Assembly: GCA_022606425.2 (NCBI GenBank)
Contig: JAHDVF020000875.1
Location: 806,001 to 870,000 of the forward strand
DNA from: Lepidostoma basale
Lineage: Eukaryota; Arthropoda; Insecta; Trichoptera; Lepidostomatidae
Reading direction: 5' to 3'
Length of the DNA: 64,000 nucleotides
A model generated the notes under the pieces. It searched no databases, had not been told where the DNA came from, and saw only the letters and a list, made by a program, of their open reading frames with translations. A program made the position numbers and the translations under genes. Below, piece after piece: positions 60,140 to 64,000 of this stretch (the stretch's first letter is position 1; every line of letters begins with the position of its first letter).

Positions 60140-60352
60140 GAACTAGAAATAGAGGAAGACTTTTCCTCGGTCAAATATAAATCAAATCAATCAAATATAA
60201 AATGTCGGTCACGCGAGGAGTCGGAGAAATCAATTTGCGTGCATGACATGATGTATGAATGTAGAGAAAGCGAAATATGTCAGGAAAGAACCGTGCGCCG
60301 TTCATTCTTTCTGCGTACTCCTTCGGGGAGACGGCGTGATGATTAGTTAGTT
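60140..60352 (+). mobile_element. RTE-type LINE 3' end
   Basis: ACGGAACTAGAAATAGAGGA, GTCGGTCACGCGAGGAGTCG and GGAGACGGCGTGATGATTAG are the usual 3' end. The preceding RTE part (59950-59985) is split from it by the SINE at 59993-60135. Confidence 0.68.
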
Positions 60353-60354
60353 TA

Positions 60355-60905
60355 TTTATTTATACAAGATACACAAATGAGACATTACAAACGATAAAAC
60401 ATTTAGGCATTTGGATACAAAACGGTGTTACAAAAATAAGATAAAACAACATGAGATCAAAAAATCATACATATCAGAAGGAATCCAAATATGTCGACGT
60501 CAGTGAGGCACTCTTTCCAGAATTTACAATATTTTTTTTATGAATACTGCCTCACTGACACTGAAAATGTCCAAATCCGAGCTGATTAGATTCAGCGTCC
60601 GAATTGCTCTTCCTACTGGCATCACCAAAGGCAGGTTGGTTCTGCGTGACGGAGAAAAAAAACAGTTGATGTCGGCGTTGTCGCAGGTAGTAATCAGGAA
60701 CAAAAAGACCTATTTGCTCCAGAACATAGGGGTTCTCAATAGAGCCCCGAATCAGTTTGAAAAAATGTGTTGACAGTAATCCTTCCCTCCTCAGTTCGAG
60801 GGAGTTATACCCCAGCATACCCAAGAGAAATGCCGTTGGATATAGCCAAGGATATAACCCCGTACTCTCTCATGTACAGGGCTCTCAAGAATTTCTTAGT
60901 TAGTT
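60355..60905 (-). mobile_element. LINE 3' fragment, ATTTG-tailed family
   Basis: The minus strand reads MGMLGYNSLELRREGLLSTH, YVLEQIGLFVPDYYLRQRRH and QLFFF, a block common near the end of insect non-LTR ORF2 proteins. The 3' side is the TTTATTTATTTATACAAG segment. Confidence 0.6.
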
Positions 60906-61445
60906 AGAGTGACGAGTATATTTCAGTGTTCATAAACCTGTTGGTATAAAATGAAAAATTTCACCGAGGGTCGTCAAGCACTGGTCCATTTACCCTATTA
61001 GCCCATATACAAAGAGAAGTATAGTATATTAATGTTAACTGGAGCAGTGCGGCGATGTATAAGTACCATACTATACAACTATTTGGTATTCTAACGAAAA
61101 TAGTTTCCTATTAATTTTCGCACGCCAAGTAAATTCACCGCAAACAGTTTACACCGGGAAAGCTCTCCACTGCTAAAATATTGTGGTTTCTTGTACTTTA
61201 TAAGTCAAACAAGTAAACTTGTACTTCAAAACTGAAACCCTTCGCTGTCGAAATAAAGACAAAAGTGAAAGGGTTAAAAAAAAAAAAGCATCGTTTTATC
61301 AAACAAAAAAATATTAAAATAATTAATACGAATGAAAAGTTTGAAAAATGAAAATAATTTTGTTTATAATCTACAAAATATTCAAAAAACACGACTTTTT
61401 ATTTTTTTATTATATATTATATTTTTATTATATACTCGTATTTAC

Positions 61446-61485
61446 ACCTGAAGATGGAGGTATCCTCCGAAACATGGCGTGTTTT
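61446..61485 (+). ncRNA. Hammerhead-like core, isolated
   Basis: CTGAAGA (61448-61454, fits CUGANGA), stem II GGAGG-TAT-CCTCC with five perfect pairs, GAAA at 61469-61472, and a possible CA/TG stem III followed by GTT. Stem I is not evident, so a full ribozyme is doubtful. Confidence 0.4.
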
Positions 61486-61557
61486 TTAATATTTTTAAAA
61501 AATATTTTGTGGATTAAACAAAGTTATATTAAATTTCCTAAGTATATTAAACATTAA

Positions 61558-61670
61558 ATGAAAACGTCTATTTTCGAGAAGTTTTATTGTATTGTATGTG
61601 AATGAAATGTTTCGCCTGTCTAAGGCGTTATCATTTGAGAGTTTGACACCATTGTTCAAGAAACAATAAA
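61558..61670. repeat. Repeat unit of the GCGAAACATTTCATT group
   Basis: AATGAAAACGTCTATTTTCG, TTTCGCCTGTCTAAGGCG and CCATTGTTCAAGAAACAATAA parallel the units at 46315-46795; the minus strand reads ATGATAACGCC...GGCGAAAC. Confidence 0.5.
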
Positions 61671-61732
61671 TGTTTGGTTATATTTTTCAAATAATTTAAC
61701 AACAGTTGTATAATTTTAAGGTAATTGTATAC

Positions 61733-61947
61733 TGAAACATTGAAATTGGTAGATGGAAGAACATCTTTTTGCTCTTGTACTCCTAGTACTTTAGAAAATG
61801 TAGCATCTCTATTGTATATTGTGTAGATTGATTCTCCGCTCATGGCAGTAGAATATTGAATGCTGGGCGGGAAGTAGGGCGGGGCGGACACCGCTCGAGT
61901 GGTGATGGGTGTCACGCCACCGCCCACAGATGAAGGGCGAACCTCCG
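61733..61947 (-). CDS. Candidate coding exon, minus strand, gene unknown
   Basis: A codon-biased open stretch reading EVRPSSVGGGVTPITTRAVS, then APPYFPPSIQYST and ending PSTNFNVS before a possible donor (TCA|GTATAC). A possible acceptor (CCAAACAG) sits at 61948. The GC-rich third positions contrast with the AT-rich flanks. It could be an upstream exon of the gene at 57770-52767, but its phase-0 end does not fit the phase-2 start of that exon, so at least one more exon must lie between, or it belongs to another gene. Confidence 0.45.
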
Positions 61948-62092
61948 CTGTTTGGTCGATAAGCAATGAGATCTTAATGTAGGTACTCGTACCGTCTTGT
62001 AATACATATCTACGAATACACGACACACGATAAGTAGACAAAATCTTGACTTCCTGAGAATGACTGGTGAACATATTGATGGTACTGATTGT

Positions 62093-62415
62093 TCTTCTTC
62101 TTCTTCTTTTTGTCCTGTCACACCTCCGTGGTGCATAGGGCCTCAAGGAATCTTCTCCACCCGACTCTATCGCATGCCTGATGCTTAACATCATCCCAAG
62201 TGAGGTCTGCCTCGTTTTCTCTTTCCCCCCATAGGGGACCAGTCTAGTGCGCCCTGAGCGATGCAGGCTGGGTTCCGTCTCAGAGTGTGACCGATCCACT
62301 GCCATTTGCGCCTAGCGACTTGTTCTCTAATTGGCTTTTCGCCTGCCATGGTCCAGAGAACGGCATTTGACACTGTTTGGGGCCAATAGATTTTGAATAT
62401 TGAGCGAAGGCACCT
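62093..62415 (-). mobile_element. LINE 3' fragment
   Basis: The minus strand reads QVARRKWQWIGHTLRRNP, CIAQGALDWSPMGGKRKRGR and, frame-shifted, RHAIESGGEDSLRPYAPRR, with an (AAG)n tail. The KWQWIGHTLRR and GKRKRGRPxxTW motifs are typical of insect and annelid-type LINE ORF ends. Confidence 0.7.
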
Positions 62416-62519
62416 GATTGTTAATACCCGCTAGTTTTACTTTTCAATTGCTCTATTCTTATCATAATTTGCATTTAATAAAATGTCGAAAATAATATAA
62501 TCGAATAATATATACCTAA

Positions 62520-62990
62520 AACTGAGAAAACTCCTCATCAAGACCTATGTGTGGAGTGTCTTGATGTACGGCTGCGAGACGTGGTGCCTATCCAAAAGAG
62601 ATAAACGGAGACTGGAGGCTTTTGAGATGTGGTCCTATAGAAGACTATTAGGAATTTCCTGGAGAGACCACATTACAAATGAGGAGGTTCTCCAAAGAAT
62701 CGAAGGAGGAAGGCACCTGCTCAGGACCTTGTCTGAAAGGCGTGCAAGATGGATCGGCCATGTAATACGACAAGGAGGCCTCTTGCATGCCATAATGGAG
62801 GGTGTGACCGAGGGGACAAACTCTAGGGGACGCCCACGCCGAGAGTACCTGGAGGACCTGTTGGTGGACGTTCACTGCTCATCATATGCAGATTTCAAAA
62901 GAGCCGCACAAAACAGGGAAGAATGGAAGAGAATAATAGAGAAAATTGCTGCAAACCAATCCCAGGATTGAAACCAGAGAAGTAGAAGAT
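62520..62990 (+). mobile_element. LINE C-terminal ORF fragment, well preserved
   Basis: An open frame of 140 codons (62549-62971) reads VLMYGCETWCLSKRDKRRLE, MWSYRRLLGISWRDHITNEE, RARWIGHVIRQGGLLHAIME and GRPRREYLEDLLVDV. This is the segment following the reverse transcriptase in a non-LTR element. Its 5' part is absent. Confidence 0.75.
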
Positions 62991-62994
62991 CTTA

Positions 62995-63170
62995 ATCATG
63001 ACTTAATCATGACAAATACGAGAACGAGAAGTGGCCTTCTAAATATGCAATATTTCTTTCGTTTTATACTTATGGTAGGTATTATTACTTGTAAAAAAGA
63101 TAAATCTGATGTCATAGAATGAAAACTTGGAATATTTAAGATAATCTAATGATTTTATTCAAATCTCTTG
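62995..63170. other. Short AT-rich spacer, no feature
   Basis: Nothing supported. Confidence 0.3.
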
Positions 63171-63183
63171 ATGGAAGTTCATT

Positions 63184-63510
63184 AACTAACTAACTAACTA
63201 ACCATCACGTCGTCTCCCCGAAGGGGCAGGCAGAAATAATGGACTATCCCACTTTTCATTCCTTACAAACTTCTCTCGCTTCCTCAACATTCATACATCG
63301 TGTCATGCACGGACGTAGATTTCTCCGACATTCAATATTTTTTTATTTATTTGATCGTGCCACGTTTACGTCGGTTTTTCTCTATTTCTTGTTCTATTCA
63401 CATCGTTAACCTATACTTTTTTTACGATTCTTTCTTCATTCATTATTTCCATGGGTCCAAACCATCTTAGTGTTCGTTTCATTATTTTGTGCATAACATA
63501 TAACATATAA
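63184..63510 (-). mobile_element. RTE 3' insertion with 12-bp TSD
   Basis: TGGAAGTTCATT occurs at 63172-63183 and 63511-63522, flanking a 5'-truncated RTE copy whose (TTAG)n tail complement (AACTAACTAACTAACC) lies at the left edge. Confidence 0.82.
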
Positions 63511-63622
63511 TGGAAGTTCATTTCAAATAATAATGAAATAAAACGAGTTTTTTTTAACAACTACTTCCACTTTTATCTTTATTTTGACAGCGACCGGTTT
63601 CGCCAGCCATCTTCTTCTTCTT
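63511..63622 (-). repeat. Repeat with GAAACCGGTCGCTGTC motif
   Basis: The minus strand reads GATGGCTGGCGAAACCGGTC, then GCTGTCAAAATAAAG. It has GAAAC with a possible CC/GG stem III and GTC triplet, but the CTGATGA half is replaced by an AAG-rich LINE tail. Paired with 38440-38545. Confidence 0.5.
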
Positions 63623-63725
63623 TTCAGTCGTATTCCTCATGATTGATCCATCCTGTAAACTATTGACCATGGGACGCCATACGCTCCTGTCACCCGTCAG
63701 TCTCCAAGCTGCAGCTAATGAGGGT
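63605..63725 (-). mobile_element. LINE 3' end scrap
   Basis: The (CTT)n start and minus-strand reading [17 protein letters not shown] match the plus-strand scrap at 41165-41285. Confidence 0.45.
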
Positions 63726-64000
63726 TCAGCCAGCCATAATATATAAAAAAAACAGCGGTTTGATCGACTGACTTCTTGTTGGGGTAGTGTAAACAGTCGA
63801 TTTAGGATAGCGGATATTTTTGTCCTACAGACCCAGTTCGGTGGAGGATTTTGTGTACACGGGTCATGTTTCGCAAATTGTCCGTGTTTCTATATGAACT
63901 ATATTATAGAAAGAAGAGTAGTAGATTCGGTGTAATGTGTGGACTTGGCTTGAAATCTAATACAAAGGTCGACATAGTACTACGCATCACTGATGTATAA

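Noticed and set aside
61631..62305. Minus-strand ORF of 224 codons taken as one protein
   Set aside because: It joins a LINE end (62093-62305), a probable exon (61733-61947) and repeat sequence; the frame is open by chance across unrelated pieces.
1..64000. CRISPR array, bacterial operon or integrated virus
   Set aside because: No regularly spaced repeats, no Shine-Dalgarno-linked gene runs and no capsid, envelope or viral polymerase reading frames were seen; reverse transcriptase motifs are all of non-LTR type.

Overview
The window looks like nuclear DNA of an insect, most likely a moth or butterfly. The sequence is AT-rich, short exons are separated by long introns with GT..AG borders, and the intergenic and intronic DNA is packed with decayed non-LTR retrotransposons, tRNA-derived SINEs, small inverted-repeat DNA elements and fold-back repeats. 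No bacterial, viral, rRNA or CRISPR feature was seen. The order-level call is inference from repeat style and gene structure.

Region 1-30,760 holds no supported protein-coding exon. It contains 3' fragments of several LINE families, SINEs, fold-back repeats, two TTAA-bounded elements, other MITEs and two possible promoters (about 7,830-8,030 and 22,110-22,265). Either promoter could belong to the gene that follows.

Region 30,805-47,657 (+) is a cationic amino acid transporter gene of the SLC7 CAT family. Twelve common coding exons are followed by one of two alternative last exons joined in the same phase. The first (43,764-45,460) gives a 1,181-residue protein with a tail of about 550 residues. 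The second (47,584-47,657) gives a conventional 640-residue transporter. Retroelements sit in several introns, and one ends just upstream of the first coding exon.

Region 49,857-62,000 (-) holds two genes on the opposite strand. A four-exon gene (52,341 to 49,857) encodes an unrecognised basic protein of 154 residues; its exons are too short for simple ORF calling but join in perfect phase. Upstream of it are the last two exons of another unrecognised gene (57,770-57,333 and 52,887-52,767), and a further candidate exon lies at 61,947-61,733.

The repeats have internal order. RTE-type LINEs occur in two tail subfamilies, (TTAG)n and (TTTG/TTG)n. A putative SINE shares the last ~100 bp and tail of the TTAG type. 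A second group of repeats carries hammerhead-ribozyme-like motifs (CTGANGA, stem II, GAAA) at several places, with base-pair covariation in stem II. Of everything seen, this ribozyme-bearing repeat population, the alternative transporter tail and the new four-exon gene most deserve follow-up.
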